Assembly: GCA_002559145.1 (NCBI GenBank)
Contig: NTXX01000016.1
Location: 1 to 64,000 of the forward strand
DNA length: 64,000 nucleotides
Direction: 5' to 3'
Source: Bacillus sp. AFS006103
Lineage (GTDB): Bacteria; Bacillota; Bacilli; Bacillales; Cytobacillaceae
Shown here: in pieces, positions 50,592 to 59,590 of the stretch
How the letters are laid out: the number at the start of each line of letters is the position of its first letter
How positions within the stretch are numbered: the stretch's first letter is position 1
The notes under the pieces: model-generated
What the model saw: the letters and a program-made list of their open reading frames with translations, nothing else
Databases searched by the model: none
Told to the model about the DNA's origin: nothing
Made by a program: the position numbers and the translations under genes

Positions 50592-51053
50592 TTATCCAAT
50601 TTGTTTTTGATAACAAAAAATACCACTACCTTTTTGGGTTGTTGCAGTATTATAATAGATGAATCCTAACGATTCCCAGAAGCGTTTAGCCTTTACATTC
50701 TCTTTTAACACACCAATCCTAATACTCTTCTCACCTCGTTTGAGCATCTCACTTTCGTATATTGCAAATGCCTGTGCACCGAAACCATAACCTTGATAAT
50801 CACCATGTAGCAGTAACAAACCAAGCCAAGGGTAATGGTCCTTTGGATTCTCTAATAAGTAATCAATTAATCCAATATAGGTGTCATCAAGCTTTATAAA
50901 TGCGCTGATTGAATTCGGATTTAAGAATTCTTCTTCCATGTCAGCTAGTGTTCTCTCCTCTTTGCCATTTTCAAAAATATTATATTCTGGATTTGAGTTT
51001 ATCATTTCGAGTGCAATATACAACGTTTCTTTTTTTACCACTTCAAAATACAT
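50592..51053 (-). CDS. GNAT-family N-acetyltransferase
   Basis: 153 aa. GNAT fold with acetyl-CoA loop LLLHGDYQGYGFGAQAFAIYE (QGYGFG stands for Q/R-x-x-G-x-G/A) and the C-terminal strand IRIGVLKENVKAKRFWESLGFIYY. Substrate unknown. ATG 51053 with GGGAGG 12 bases upstream. Confidence 0.83.
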   Translation of the reverse strand: MYFEVVKKETLYIALEMINSNPEYNIFENGKEERTLADMEEEFLNPNSISAFIKLDDTYIGLIDYLLENPKDHYPWLGLLLLHGDYQGYGFGAQAFAIYESEMLKRGEKSIRIGVLKENVKAKRFWESLGFIYYNTATTQKGSGIFCYQKQIG

Positions 51054-51234
51054 GGAGAATGTTTGCCTCCCTATTGTTTTTTCTAAAACAATTATATCAA
51101 ACCTGTATATTTTAGTAACCTTTGTCGAACAATTATCGTCATAATTATTTAATTAACCTACTACACTTAATTGTTGTGTAATTTTTTGATTACACTTTTT
51201 AACCTACAATTTAAATTAAAAAGGAGATTTTATT

Positions 51235-51369
51235 ATGGTACAAGTAGAAGTAACAGTAACTTTTGAAGGAAAAAGCTATTTAACGAACGTCATTGCCAAT
51301 CGGGAAACATCCGAGGACGAAATATTCCAACTTGCCTTGGAACAAGTTCAAAAACAATGGAAAAAATAA
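51235..51369 (+). CDS. BA3454-type small stress response protein
   Basis: 44 aa; ATG 51235 behind AAAAAGGAG. VQVEVTVTFEGKSYLTNVIAN, then ETSEDEIFQLALEQVQKQWKK, closely fits the short BA3454 family of Bacillus (a beta hairpin plus a helix), annotated as stress response; molecular role unknown. Its own terminator follows at once, so it is a complete small gene. Confidence 0.78.
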   Translation: MVQVEVTVTFEGKSYLTNVIANRETSEDEIFQLALEQVQKQWKK

Positions 51370-51375
51370 CATATC

Positions 51376-51414
51376 AAAAACCAGTAGAAATCGATTCTGC
51401 TGGTTTTTATTTTC
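51376..51414 (+). terminator. terminator of the BA3454-type gene
   Basis: AAAACCAGTAGAA, loop ATCGA, TTCTGCTGGTTTT followed by TATTTT. Confidence 0.85.
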
Positions 51415-51469
51415 GATTAAAGTTATCCATTTCGTGCGAATGGGATGGTGTATAGATTGATATAGGAGA

Positions 51470-53806
51470 TTAATTATTACTTTCTAGTGAGTAAGTATCT
51501 CTAGGTGCAACCTCCATTAGCGGACTTATCCCTGCTGTCGTAATCATGTGTAGTTCATGCATCGCCCTTGTGCAGACAGTATAAAATAATTTCCGTTCAC
51601 TTTCTTTTTTATATTGAGAACAATCATACAAAACAACGGCATCGAATTCAATTCCTTTAGCAAGATAGGACGGGATGACGAGAATACCTTTTTCATAGGA
51701 AATTGTCCCCTTCTCAATTAGATGAAGCGGAATATCCGTTTTGAGTGCTTCAAAAGCCCTTTTACTTTCTTCTGCTGTCCTGCAGATTATGGCTATGGTT
51801 CGATGGCCTTCATTTTGAAAATCTTTAATTTTCTTAATTACTTGTTCAATTATTTCATTAGGTCTGACAATGGTTACTAACGGCTTTCTGCCTGGACGGT
51901 TAAAGGGGACAATATTTCCCCCACCCTCAATCAACGAACTGGTAAAGTTTACAATCTCTTTTGTTGATCGATAGGTTTTGGTAAGGACAAACGATTCGAT
52001 TGTCTCTCCTGAGATATTTAGGTCTGATAATACGGTTTCCGCACCAGTGGCACCAGAAAATATCGCTTGATTAAAATCACCGAGTAATGTCATTTTGCTA
52101 AATGGAAATAACTTTTGGATGAAAGCAAACTGTAATGGAGAGTAATCCTGCGCTTCATCAATAAAAATATGACGAATGGCAGATTTGTTCTTCCGACCTT
52201 CAATCAAATCCTGGAGATACACATATGGTGTAGCATCTTCATAAGGAATTTCCATCTCCTTAAGTTTTCCAACTGTCTGAATGCTAATTTGCTCCCAATC
52301 TATAGGTAAGCGTTCATCCATATATTCAGCATACTTAAAAAGCTTACGATAAATCTTAGGTGTATCAATAAACCGCAAACTTTTTACTCGCACAAATAAT
52401 GGTTTGAATTTTTCTTTCACGATCATTTCTGCAAGGAGTTTCTGCTCCTGTTCAAAATCATCAAAGGTATTTTCAGAAAACTGATTTTTTTCCTGCAGCT
52501 TTTTAAATACCTCCATAAAATCCTCTTTATCAAGATATTGGACTTCCTCCTCCACCCAACTTCTCGACCGTTCTTGTCTAACCTTTCGCTTTAAATCTCT
52601 TAAAAGCCATTCCTTAACAAGCTGCATCCGGTTTGGGATGCTAATGCCTTCTTCCAGTGAATAAAAATAGTCATGAATTTCCTTTTTAGAAATTAATACA
52701 TCTCCCCTAAATGATAAATCCCTAAAAATTAGTCCTTTTTTCACTAAACCTTGTGTATATCGATCAATGATACTTTTAAAATCAAGGCTTGCTTTAAAAC
52801 GAATTCCTTCAACTCTTATATGATATTCCTTTTCTTGATCATCCCCACTTAACAAATATTCCATTTGCGTAAAGGGATCTTCAATATGAAATTCTCTTCC
52901 TAATCGAGAATTTAAATATTCCTGGAAAGTGGATTGCTGCATATTTTCTTCACCCAACTCAGGTAATACTGTTGCTACATAGCTATTAAACAACGGGTTC
53001 GGCGAAAATAGCATAATGTTTTCCGAATTTAATGTTCCGCGATAACGATAGAGCAAGTAGGCAACACGTTGCAGCGCAGCTGATGTTTTACCACTTCCAG
53101 CTACCCCTTGGACGATCAGTATTTTCGCGCGTTCATTACGAATAATTTCATTTTGTTCTCGTTGAATGGTGGCAACAATACTCTTCATTTGAGTACTCGC
53201 ATTATTTCCAAGTACCTCCTGCAGCATTTCATCGCCAATAGTTACTCCGGTATCAAACATTCCTTTAATTTCTGAAGCTCTAATAATAAATTGACGTTTT
53301 AAGTTCATTTCCCCTTCAATCGTTCCTTCAGGGGTTTTATATTGGGCAGGTCCAGGAGAGTAGTCATAATAAATGCTTGATATAGGTGCACGCCAGTCAT
53401 AAATCAAGAAGTTTTCATCATGCTCATCCATTAACGATGCAATTCCTAGGTATACTTGATCGCCAGATTCTTCACCTTTTTCTAAAAAATCAATCCGCCC
53501 GAAGTAAGGGGAATACTTTAACCTTGATAAGGTTTTGAGATGTTTATCTAAATGTTTATGGGTCCTCTCCCGTTCAGAGAGCAACTCGGCCTGTTGTTTG
53601 ATACTTGCTGCCGTTTCTATCATATCATCTGGTTCATCCATATTGACCGTTACGTCTTCCCAAAAATCTTTTCGAATTTCAAGAACATCAGAGCCTACTT
53701 TCCCGGCATTTATCTTTAACTTATTTATCTTTTTATCGATTTCAGTTACAACCACGGTCACTCTTCTTTGTTCCATTTGCCAGTCTTTGCTCTGTAAATC
53801 GCTCAT
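51470..53806 (-). CDS. helD: RNA polymerase recycling motor HelD
   Basis: 778 aa, UvrD/Rep-like superfamily 1 ATPase (B. subtilis HelD is 774 aa). The N-terminal coiled-coil arm (residues 1-100, EMEQRRVTVVVTEIDKKINKL) reaches into the RNA polymerase secondary channel. Walker A is GVAGSGKTSAAL, Walker B HIFIDEAQDYSPLQ, then GDFNQAIF, TKTYRSTKEIV and late motif VVLYDCSQ. It removes stalled RNA polymerase from DNA. Start ATG 53806 behind GGAGAG. Single gene. Confidence 0.93.
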   Translation of the reverse strand: MSDLQSKDWQMEQRRVTVVVTEIDKKINKLKINAGKVGSDVLEIRKDFWEDVTVNMDEPDDMIETAASIKQQAELLSERERTHKHLDKHLKTLSRLKYSPYFGRIDFLEKGEESGDQVYLGIASLMDEHDENFLIYDWRAPISSIYYDYSPGPAQYKTPEGTIEGEMNLKRQFIIRASEIKGMFDTGVTIGDEMLQEVLGNNASTQMKSIVATIQREQNEIIRNERAKILIVQGVAGSGKTSAALQRVAYLLYRYRGTLNSENIMLFSPNPLFNSYVATVLPELGEENMQQSTFQEYLNSRLGREFHIEDPFTQMEYLLSGDDQEKEYHIRVEGIRFKASLDFKSIIDRYTQGLVKKGLIFRDLSFRGDVLISKKEIHDYFYSLEEGISIPNRMQLVKEWLLRDLKRKVRQERSRSWVEEEVQYLDKEDFMEVFKKLQEKNQFSENTFDDFEQEQKLLAEMIVKEKFKPLFVRVKSLRFIDTPKIYRKLFKYAEYMDERLPIDWEQISIQTVGKLKEMEIPYEDATPYVYLQDLIEGRKNKSAIRHIFIDEAQDYSPLQFAFIQKLFPFSKMTLLGDFNQAIFSGATGAETVLSDLNISGETIESFVLTKTYRSTKEIVNFTSSLIEGGGNIVPFNRPGRKPLVTIVRPNEIIEQVIKKIKDFQNEGHRTIAIICRTAEESKRAFEALKTDIPLHLIEKGTISYEKGILVIPSYLAKGIEFDAVVLYDCSQYKKESERKLFYTVCTRAMHELHMITTAGISPLMEVAPRDTYSLESNN

Positions 53807-53840
53807 CCAACCACTCTCCAGATAAAGTTTTGGTCATTTG

Positions 53841-54003
53841 TTGACAATCGAATCATTTTGTGATAATGTTATAATAGGTATTTTATCAGTAAATTACCTT
53901 TAAATTTTTATGCCAATAGTCATTTTATCATGCTCCTTCTACATTATCAAGGAGTTTTTTGCATGTAATTAACAAACGCCTTATGGGCGTTTGTTTATTT
54001 TCC
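53841..54003 (+). ncRNA. candidate small RNA between helD and yceI
   Basis: TTGACA (53841) and an extended -10 TGTTATAAT (53867-53875) are followed about 95 nt later by the terminator ACAAACGCC/GGCGTTTGT with TTTATTTT (53970-54001). The interval has an inner CTCCTT/AAGGAG stem and a 20-codon frame starting ATG 53910 without ribosome site. The CTCCTT segment is anti-Shine-Dalgarno-like, a feature of regulatory RNAs. The -35/-10 spacing is off for TATAAT, but TAATGT at 53864 is 17 bp away. Confidence 0.42.
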
Positions 54004-54065
54004 ATCTAAATTCATTTAGTCCTCTAGAGATAGTATTCGTGAAAATTCAAAAAAAATTTATATAA

Positions 54066-54137
54066 ACTAATTGACAATTAGTTGGCCAACAACATATAAT
54101 TTATCTTGAATTAAGTTATTTCAGTTTCAAGATAAAT
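54066..54137 (+). promoter_or_regulatory. yceI promoter with three inverted repeats
   Basis: TTGACA (54071-54076), 18 bp, TATAAT (54095-54100). ACTAATTG-A-CAATTAGT (54066-54082) covers the -35, GTTGGCCAAC (54081-54090) fills the spacer, and ATTTATCTTGAA (54099-54110) pairs with TTCAAGATAAAT (54126-54137) around the start site. At least one is probably a repressor site; the last may also act as an RNA stem. Confidence 0.7.
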
Positions 54138-54171
54138 AAATTAAAAACAAGCATATTGGAGGAAAATTAAA

Positions 54172-54705
54172 ATGACAAATACTAAATGGGCTTTAGATGC
54201 ATCACACAGCAGTGTAGATTTTTCCGTACGTCACATGATGATTGCAAATGTAAAAGGTACTTTCAACAAGTTTAATGCCACAATTGAAGCAGATCCAACC
54301 GATTTAACAACTGCAAGCATTGAATTTTCAATTGATACGGCAAGTGTAGACACTCGTAATCAAGATCGCGATGCACACTTGGTTTCAGCAGATTTCTTTG
54401 ATGTTGAAAATCACCCAGCCATGACTTTTAAAGCAACTGCTATCGAAAAAACAGATGGGGGAGAATATAATGTAACTGGTGATTTAACACTTCGCGGCGT
54501 AACTAAACCAGAAACTTTCGCAGTTACATTTGAAGGCCAAGGAAAAGATCCATGGGGTAATGAAAAAGTTGGCTTCAGTGCAGAAGGCACAATAAGTCGT
54601 TCCCAATATGGTCTAGTATGGAATGCAGCCCTTGAAACTGGCGGAGTCCTTGTAGCTGACAAAGTGAAAATCAGCTTACAAATTCAAGCAGCTAAAGCAG
54701 AATAA
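54172..54705 (+). CDS. YceI-family lipid-binding protein, cytoplasmic
   Basis: 177 aa. TKWALDASHSSVDFSVRHMMIANVKGTFNKF, SIDTASVDTRNQDRDAHLVSADFFDVENHPAMTFK and GTISRSQYGLVWN are the standard YceI lipocalin-like blocks; family members bind isoprenoid chains in an extended beta barrel. No signal peptide, in contrast to the periplasmic Gram-negative forms. Strong promoter with operator-like palindromes and an AGGAGG-like site (GGAGGAAAATTAAAATG). Terminator at 54728. Confidence 0.88.
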   Translation: MTNTKWALDASHSSVDFSVRHMMIANVKGTFNKFNATIEADPTDLTTASIEFSIDTASVDTRNQDRDAHLVSADFFDVENHPAMTFKATAIEKTDGGEYNVTGDLTLRGVTKPETFAVTFEGQGKDPWGNEKVGFSAEGTISRSQYGLVWNAALETGGVLVADKVKISLQIQAAKAE

Positions 54706-54727
54706 TTAAGGCAAAGCACATTAACAT

Positions 54728-54779
54728 AACAACAGCAAAAAGCCAGTCCAATATTAGCGACTGGCTTTTTGCTGTTGTA
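54728..54779. terminator. bidirectional terminator
   Basis: ACAACAGCAAAAAGCCAGTC pairs with GACTGGCTTTTTGCTGTTGT, a 20-bp stem. Shared by yceI and the convergent ATP-grasp gene. Confidence 0.9.
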
Positions 54780-54783
54780 TTTA

Positions 54784-55725
54784 TTACCCAATCAATCGGT
54801 CAAGTTCCACTTTTAAATACTTTGCAAGTTCTAACATACCAAATTTCCCAGCTATTTCTTCTGCCTCAGAATTATAATTCGTATTGGTATTGATATCATA
54901 GGTATAAATATCTCCTGCTGTATCACGAATAAATTCGATTCCAGCTACTTGAATGTGGTTGGCTGTGAGTACCTGTTCATACTTTTTAATTATCGGGTCT
55001 GAAAAACCATCAATGATTTCAAACTTTGGTTTCGATTCCTTTTCTTCACCCACTGGACAGAATAAATCACCAATCTGGCAGGCATCAGCCGGACATAATT
55101 GAAATCCTTCCGTTGTATCTACTTTGACTGCATACACGAATTTCCCGCCGATAAATTCGCAGCGAGTTATAAAACTCTCCGGTGCTTGTATGTAATCTTG
55201 AATTAAGGTAACCCCATCCACTGGTTCTTCAAATGCTGGCCCGTCTACATAGTTTTTTAATCCATTTAACGATTGAAAAAGCTGCACCCCTAGACCTTTC
55301 CCTGCCCGGTTGTGTTTTGTAATAAAGGGTTTGTCGATAAATTCCGTTGCTGCCTCAAGGATTTGGCCCTTCCCGACAGCTGCAATGGTCCGAGGTGTTT
55401 GAATCCCAAATTTATTTAATTCTAAGTATTGGATAACTTTACTAACTTCCAGCTGAAGCGCCCGTGAACCATTAAATACCCTTCGACCATAGGTTTCAAG
55501 CCAAGCAAGTACTTGTCCAGCAAATTCTGGTGCAAAACGGTGCCCTCTCGTATGTGAGGAGGCACTCATCCGGTTATAAAAAACTCCTTCTGGAGGTTCT
55601 TTTGATAGATCAAGACGTCCGTTGTCCAGATGCCATTCTTCATAGGGCACTTCTAGTTCGTCTAAACGTTTAGTTAGATGAATGGTCCAGTCGTTATTTT
55701 CATGGATGATATAAACTTTTTTCAA
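54784..55725 (-). CDS. RimK-like ATP-grasp ligase
   Basis: 313 aa, TTG start behind GGGGG. ATP-grasp features: KPFITKHNRAGKGLGVQLF (ATP-binding Lys and glycine loop), DGVTLIQDYIQAP, RCEFIGGKFVYAVKV, and Mg-binding IEFIRDTAGDIYTYDINTNTNYN. The order RNGSRALQLEVSK resembles alpha-L-glutamate ligases (RimK group), which join an amino acid to a peptide or cofactor. Acceptor unknown. Single gene. Confidence 0.82.
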   Translation of the reverse strand: MKKVYIIHENNDWTIHLTKRLDELEVPYEEWHLDNGRLDLSKEPPEGVFYNRMSASSHTRGHRFAPEFAGQVLAWLETYGRRVFNGSRALQLEVSKVIQYLELNKFGIQTPRTIAAVGKGQILEAATEFIDKPFITKHNRAGKGLGVQLFQSLNGLKNYVDGPAFEEPVDGVTLIQDYIQAPESFITRCEFIGGKFVYAVKVDTTEGFQLCPADACQIGDLFCPVGEEKESKPKFEIIDGFSDPIIKKYEQVLTANHIQVAGIEFIRDTAGDIYTYDINTNTNYNSEAEEIAGKFGMLELAKYLKVELDRLIG

Positions 55726-55905
55726 ATGATTAGTCCCCCTTTATGCTGTTCACAATTTAAATTCTATCACTTTTATATATTTTTTTGTAAATATTAAATT
55801 ATTATTTTCCGTCGGAATATCGGTAACTTCGGACTTAAAGTTCGTGTAAATGGGCAATCCAAAGACAAATCGGTTGGTTCAATTAAAATCTATAAATAAG
55901 TAAAT
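55726..55905. other. A/T-rich spacer
   Basis: About 180 bp between the TTG start of the ATP-grasp gene and the ykuD terminator. Contains short GC islands (TCGGAATATCGG, CTTCGGACTTAAAGTTCG) but I see no gene, promoter or stable hairpin that can be supported. Confidence 0.4.
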
Positions 55906-55940
55906 AAATCCCACCTTCTACCTTTAGAAGGTGGGACTTT
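55906..55940 (-). terminator. ykuD terminator
   Basis: On the minus strand TCCCACCTTCTA, loop AAGG, TAGAAGGTGGGA then TTTATTTA. Confidence 0.8.
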
Positions 55941-56429
55941 TTAGGGACGGATAGTAACTCTCGTTCCATTGGGAACCATATCAGCCAGTTGAAGAACATC
56001 CCGATTATACATTCTCACACAACCATGGGAGACCGCTTTTCCTATCGAACTAGGATCGTTGGTGCCGTGAATCCCATAGCCCTGTTTTGACAAGGAAAGC
56101 CACAATACTCCGAATGGCCCCCCAGGATGATACTGTCGATTGACAATCACGAAATCCCCCGTCGGTGTATTGGTCAGCATCTTTCCCACAGCAATCGGAA
56201 AAATTTTCACTAGCCTGCCATTGTTATATAATGTAAGTCTTCGTTTTCCAACAGATATTTGAATGGAATAAGGAATGGTATTGGGCTCTGGTAAACCAGG
56301 AATCTGGATTCTTTGGCCGACTTGTAAATGCCCGACCCCGGGATTTGCTGCATAAAGATGTTGAAGGCTTACGCGATAATTAGCAGAAATAATATTCAAC
56401 GTTTCACCACGTTTAACAATATGAATCAT
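55941..56429 (-). CDS. ykuD: L,D-transpeptidase YkuD with LysM
   Basis: 162 aa (B. subtilis YkuD 164 aa). N-terminal LysM peptidoglycan-binding repeat ([28 protein letters not shown]), then the YkuD catalytic domain with [20 protein letters not shown] containing the His-x14-17-S-H-G-C-R active site. It makes or remodels meso-DAP 3-3 crosslinks in the cell wall, possibly in spores. As in B. subtilis no signal peptide is visible. Confidence 0.92.
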   Translation of the reverse strand: MIHIVKRGETLNIISANYRVSLQHLYAANPGVGHLQVGQRIQIPGLPEPNTIPYSIQISVGKRRLTLYNNGRLVKIFPIAVGKMLTNTPTGDFVIVNRQYHPGGPFGVLWLSLSKQGYGIHGTNDPSSIGKAVSHGCVRMYNRDVLQLADMVPNGTRVTIRP

Positions 56430-56529
56430 GCGAACCCACCTTTCATCTGATATCTTATGCCTATACTAGTTTGTGGTTGCTTTATTTAAAAAGGTACAGA
56501 TAGCTACCATCCTTTGTTGCATCGACCGT

Positions 56530-58032
56530 TTATTCAAACCGAAATAGTGGAGCCATATCCTCTCTTACGTGGTTCACGAAAAAGTAATCATTACTTGCTT
56601 TATCATATCGATAATCAATTTTCCATTCATTTATATTAAAGGCGATATCTCTTATGGCATTTACAAACAACAGGATTTCTTTGTTAGTCATAATCGGATG
56701 CAACGAGAAACGCACCCACCCCGGTTTCTTCGACAGATCTCCCTGATTAATTTTTTCGGAAATTTCCATAGAGGATTGTTTATTAATATGGAGAAGATAG
56801 TGTCCATAGGTACCTGCACAGGAACATCCCCCTCTAACCTGAATCCCAAACCGGTCATTAAGCAAGCGGACGATAAGATTATAATGGATATTCTCAATAT
56901 AAAAAGAGACGATACCCAAACGATCTGTTTTATGTCCATCTAATAAATGAAGACCTGGAATCTCTACTAAGCCAGGTAACAAAATACCTAACTGTTCCTT
57001 CTCTCTTTTTAAGATATTTTCCGCACCCATTTGGTCTTTCAAATTCAAACAGAGAGCTGTTCGAATGGCTTGTAATATTCCCGGTGTCCCACCATCTTCA
57101 CGCAGTTCGATGTTTAGATGATATTGGTGCTCGCCCCATGGATTCGTCCAGGTCACAGTCCCGCCCCCTGGATGGTCGGGTACATGATTGGTATATAATC
57201 TACTATCAAAAACCATGACACCGCTAGTTCCCGGTCCCCCTAAAAACTTATGAGGGGAGAAAAAGATGGCATCAAGTTTTTCCAAGGGATCCTCAGGGTG
57301 CATGTTGATGGTTACATATGGAGCTGCAGCCGCAAAATCCACTAAACAGATACCGCCATGCTGGTGCATGATTTTCGCTAATTGATGATATGGGGTTTGA
57401 ATCCCTGTTACATTGGAGCATGCAGTAAATGAGCCAATCTTCATGCGTCTGTTTTTATAACGATGAAGCAGTTGTTCCAGCTGGTTAATGTCGACGTCTC
57501 CATTTTCATCAGGACTTAATACAACTACTTCCCCCAGAGTCTCGAGCCAGGATGTTTGGTTAGAATGATGTTCCATATGTGTTAAAAAAATAACCGGGCG
57601 CTCAATTTCGGAAAGCTGCATACGACCTTTCCACTGTTCATGGACCCTGATTCCAATCATCCGCTGAAACTTATTCATGACAGAGGTCATTCCAAAACCA
57701 TCCAGAATCAAAGCATCATGCTCGTCAGCATTGACATGATCCTTAATGATTTTTCTGGATTGATTATAGATTCCCGTCATCATCAAACTGGTTATATTCG
57801 ATTCAGTATGAGTATTTGCCATAAAAGGACCAAATACCTCAGAAATCTTCTGTTCGATGGGTCGATAAAGTCGTCCGCTTGCTGTCCAGTCCGCATAGAT
57901 TATTGTCTTTCTTCCATAGGGGGAAGCAAATTCTTGGTTCATCCCAATCACTTGTGAGCGAAATGGTTGAAAATATTCCTCAAGGTTATCCGGGATTCGG
58001 TAGGTTTTACTGCCAATATTAGCGGTGATCAT
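56530..58032 (-). CDS. class V PLP-dependent aminotransferase / desulfurase-like
   Basis: 500 aa from ATG 58032 (GAGGTG eight bases upstream). Fold type I: TNTHTESNITSLMMT, HMEHHSNQTSWLETLG, LVDFAAAAPYVTINMHP, PLP lysine in FFSPHKFLGGPGTSGVMVF, and the NifS-like RGGCSCAGTYGHYLL near the end, which gives a Cys in the position used by cysteine desulfurases. About 100 residues longer than typical IscS/SufS, with an extended C-terminus. The exact substrate is open. Single gene. Confidence 0.82.
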   Translation of the reverse strand: MITANIGSKTYRIPDNLEEYFQPFRSQVIGMNQEFASPYGRKTIIYADWTASGRLYRPIEQKISEVFGPFMANTHTESNITSLMMTGIYNQSRKIIKDHVNADEHDALILDGFGMTSVMNKFQRMIGIRVHEQWKGRMQLSEIERPVIFLTHMEHHSNQTSWLETLGEVVVLSPDENGDVDINQLEQLLHRYKNRRMKIGSFTACSNVTGIQTPYHQLAKIMHQHGGICLVDFAAAAPYVTINMHPEDPLEKLDAIFFSPHKFLGGPGTSGVMVFDSRLYTNHVPDHPGGGTVTWTNPWGEHQYHLNIELREDGGTPGILQAIRTALCLNLKDQMGAENILKREKEQLGILLPGLVEIPGLHLLDGHKTDRLGIVSFYIENIHYNLIVRLLNDRFGIQVRGGCSCAGTYGHYLLHINKQSSMEISEKINQGDLSKKPGWVRFSLHPIMTNKEILLFVNAIRDIAFNINEWKIDYRYDKASNDYFFVNHVREDMAPLFRFE

Positions 58033-58111
58033 GTGTTTCACACCTCACAATTTATATCTGTAATTACTATATGCAAGATACTTAAGCTCTGGTTCTTTAA
58101 CTGGAGTCAAA

Positions 58112-58147
58112 TAAAAAGCAGCCTAATCGATTGATCAGGCTGTTTCT
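58112..58147 (-). terminator. terminator of the 115-aa gene
   Basis: On the minus strand CAGCCTGATC and its partner GATTAGGCTG, then CTTTTTATTT. Confidence 0.75.
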
Positions 58148-58174
58148 GAGTTATAGGGGGATGAAGTTCGTTCC

Positions 58175-58522
58175 TTAATAAGTAGTAATTTTCGCCGATT
58201 CTTTCCTTGTGACTTCATCAATCTTTTGGATAAACATCTGGAAAACACGCCTTTTTTCCTCGAGATCCTTTATGTATTCTTTCAGTTGGTTATAGCTTTC
58301 TTCAAATGGTTTATGGTACAAGTCACGAATTTTTTCGATAATTTCTTCGTTTACCGTCGATTGAATCACTTGCTTTGTTATTCCATATTTATAGGAATAA
58401 ACTTTTAGTTCCTGTGCTACTTCATCATATTCATTTGCAATTTCTGTTAAAACTAGTGATATATCATCCTTCCACTCATCTAGTGATTTTTGTAAGTAGG
58501 ATTTTGCCATTGTTTCTTCCAT
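58175..58522 (-). CDS. 115-aa coiled-coil protein
   Basis: ATG 58522 behind AGGGCGG. Strongly charged and helical throughout; LKEYIKDLEEKRRVFQMFIQKIDEVTR has heptad character. No signal, membrane helix or cysteine. Family not recognised; possibly a spore or DNA-associated structural protein, but nothing here proves it. Monocistronic. Confidence 0.65.
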   Translation of the reverse strand: MEETMAKSYLQKSLDEWKDDISLVLTEIANEYDEVAQELKVYSYKYGITKQVIQSTVNEEIIEKIRDLYHKPFEESYNQLKEYIKDLEEKRRVFQMFIQKIDEVTRKESAKITTY

Positions 58523-58631
58523 AAAAACACCCGCCCTAATAGAGTCTCGATTATATTTACACTATTATAACGTTGTTTGATTACATAGAAGTTTCGGGCA
58601 GTTTACATTGTCTTTTCATTTTCTAATTCGT

Positions 58632-59360
58632 CTACCTCAACGCTTTTTCAAACTCATCAAGTGTCATTGAATATTTGATATAAATTCGAGGTAAATAGTA
58701 GAGTTCGTTTTTTAAGCCTGTCATCGAGAATGGACCTGGCGTTGTCGTCAGCCCATACCGATAATACTTTTTCGTTTCCCCCACCACATGTTCATTGGTA
58801 TTTCCATAGGGGTAAGCGAGAGCAATCACTGGTTTCCCGGTTATTTGCTGAATTTTTTCTTTTGATTCTTTTAGCTCATAGTTTAGATTTTCCGATTTGG
58901 TTAAATCAGGATGTGTAGCTGTATGTGACTGAATCGAGATGAATCCTGAATCTGCTAGCATTTTTAGATCTGATTTAGATAGGCGGTTTGCTCTTCCTAT
59001 GAAATCAGATATTACAAAAAAGGTACCGGCTGGACGAAAATTTCCTGTTGTGAGCTTTTGAAAAATCGAATAGGCATTAAGATTGTTTTTGTAACCATCA
59101 TCAAATGTGATAAAAATCGGCTTCTTTACAGAATTACTATCCTGCCAACGCTCAAAGGTTAATAAGGTATACCCATGGTCTCTTAAATAGATCATTTGTT
59201 TCTCAAAATTCTCCGGTGTTACAAATAACTCCTTGGAACCAATACCGTTAAATTTATCAATGGAATGATAAATTAAAATAGGAATCTTTTGCTGCGCATC
59301 AGCGCTTTTTGGATATCCTAAAATGTGAAAAAATAAGAATAGTATTAAAATCTTTTTCAT
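58632..59360 (-). CDS. secreted polysaccharide deacetylase
   Basis: 242 aa from ATG 59360 (GGTGAGG upstream), which gives a signal peptide MKKILILFLFFHILG with cleavage near ADA. The longer frame upstream has no ribosome site. NodB homology: IPILIYHSID, FITFDDGYKNN (catalytic and metal-binding Asp pair), SIQSHTATHPDLT (metal-binding His-x3-x-His), IALAYPYGN. It probably removes acetyl groups from peptidoglycan or exopolysaccharide outside the cell. Confidence 0.88.
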   Translation of the reverse strand: MKKILILFLFFHILGYPKSADAQQKIPILIYHSIDKFNGIGSKELFVTPENFEKQMIYLRDHGYTLLTFERWQDSNSVKKPIFITFDDGYKNNLNAYSIFQKLTTGNFRPAGTFFVISDFIGRANRLSKSDLKMLADSGFISIQSHTATHPDLTKSENLNYELKESKEKIQQITGKPVIALAYPYGNTNEHVVGETKKYYRYGLTTTPGPFSMTGLKNELYYLPRIYIKYSMTLDEFEKALR

Positions 59361-59590
59361 AAATTCCTCACCTTTTGAGTTTTTGTATATTGCACACTCT
59401 ATTATTCCTCCAAATATCGATTCAATTAAAAAAAAACTGCATGTCTGCAGCTGTACCGACGATCGGTTTGTCAATGGGCGTATTTACTTTTTTTACCTTT
59501 CAGTACATTTAATCGGCCCTCTTTGATGTGACTTTGCTTTCCAAATCGTGGTAGACTAAAAGTAATATTTGCGGAGAAGGAGCATCATTC

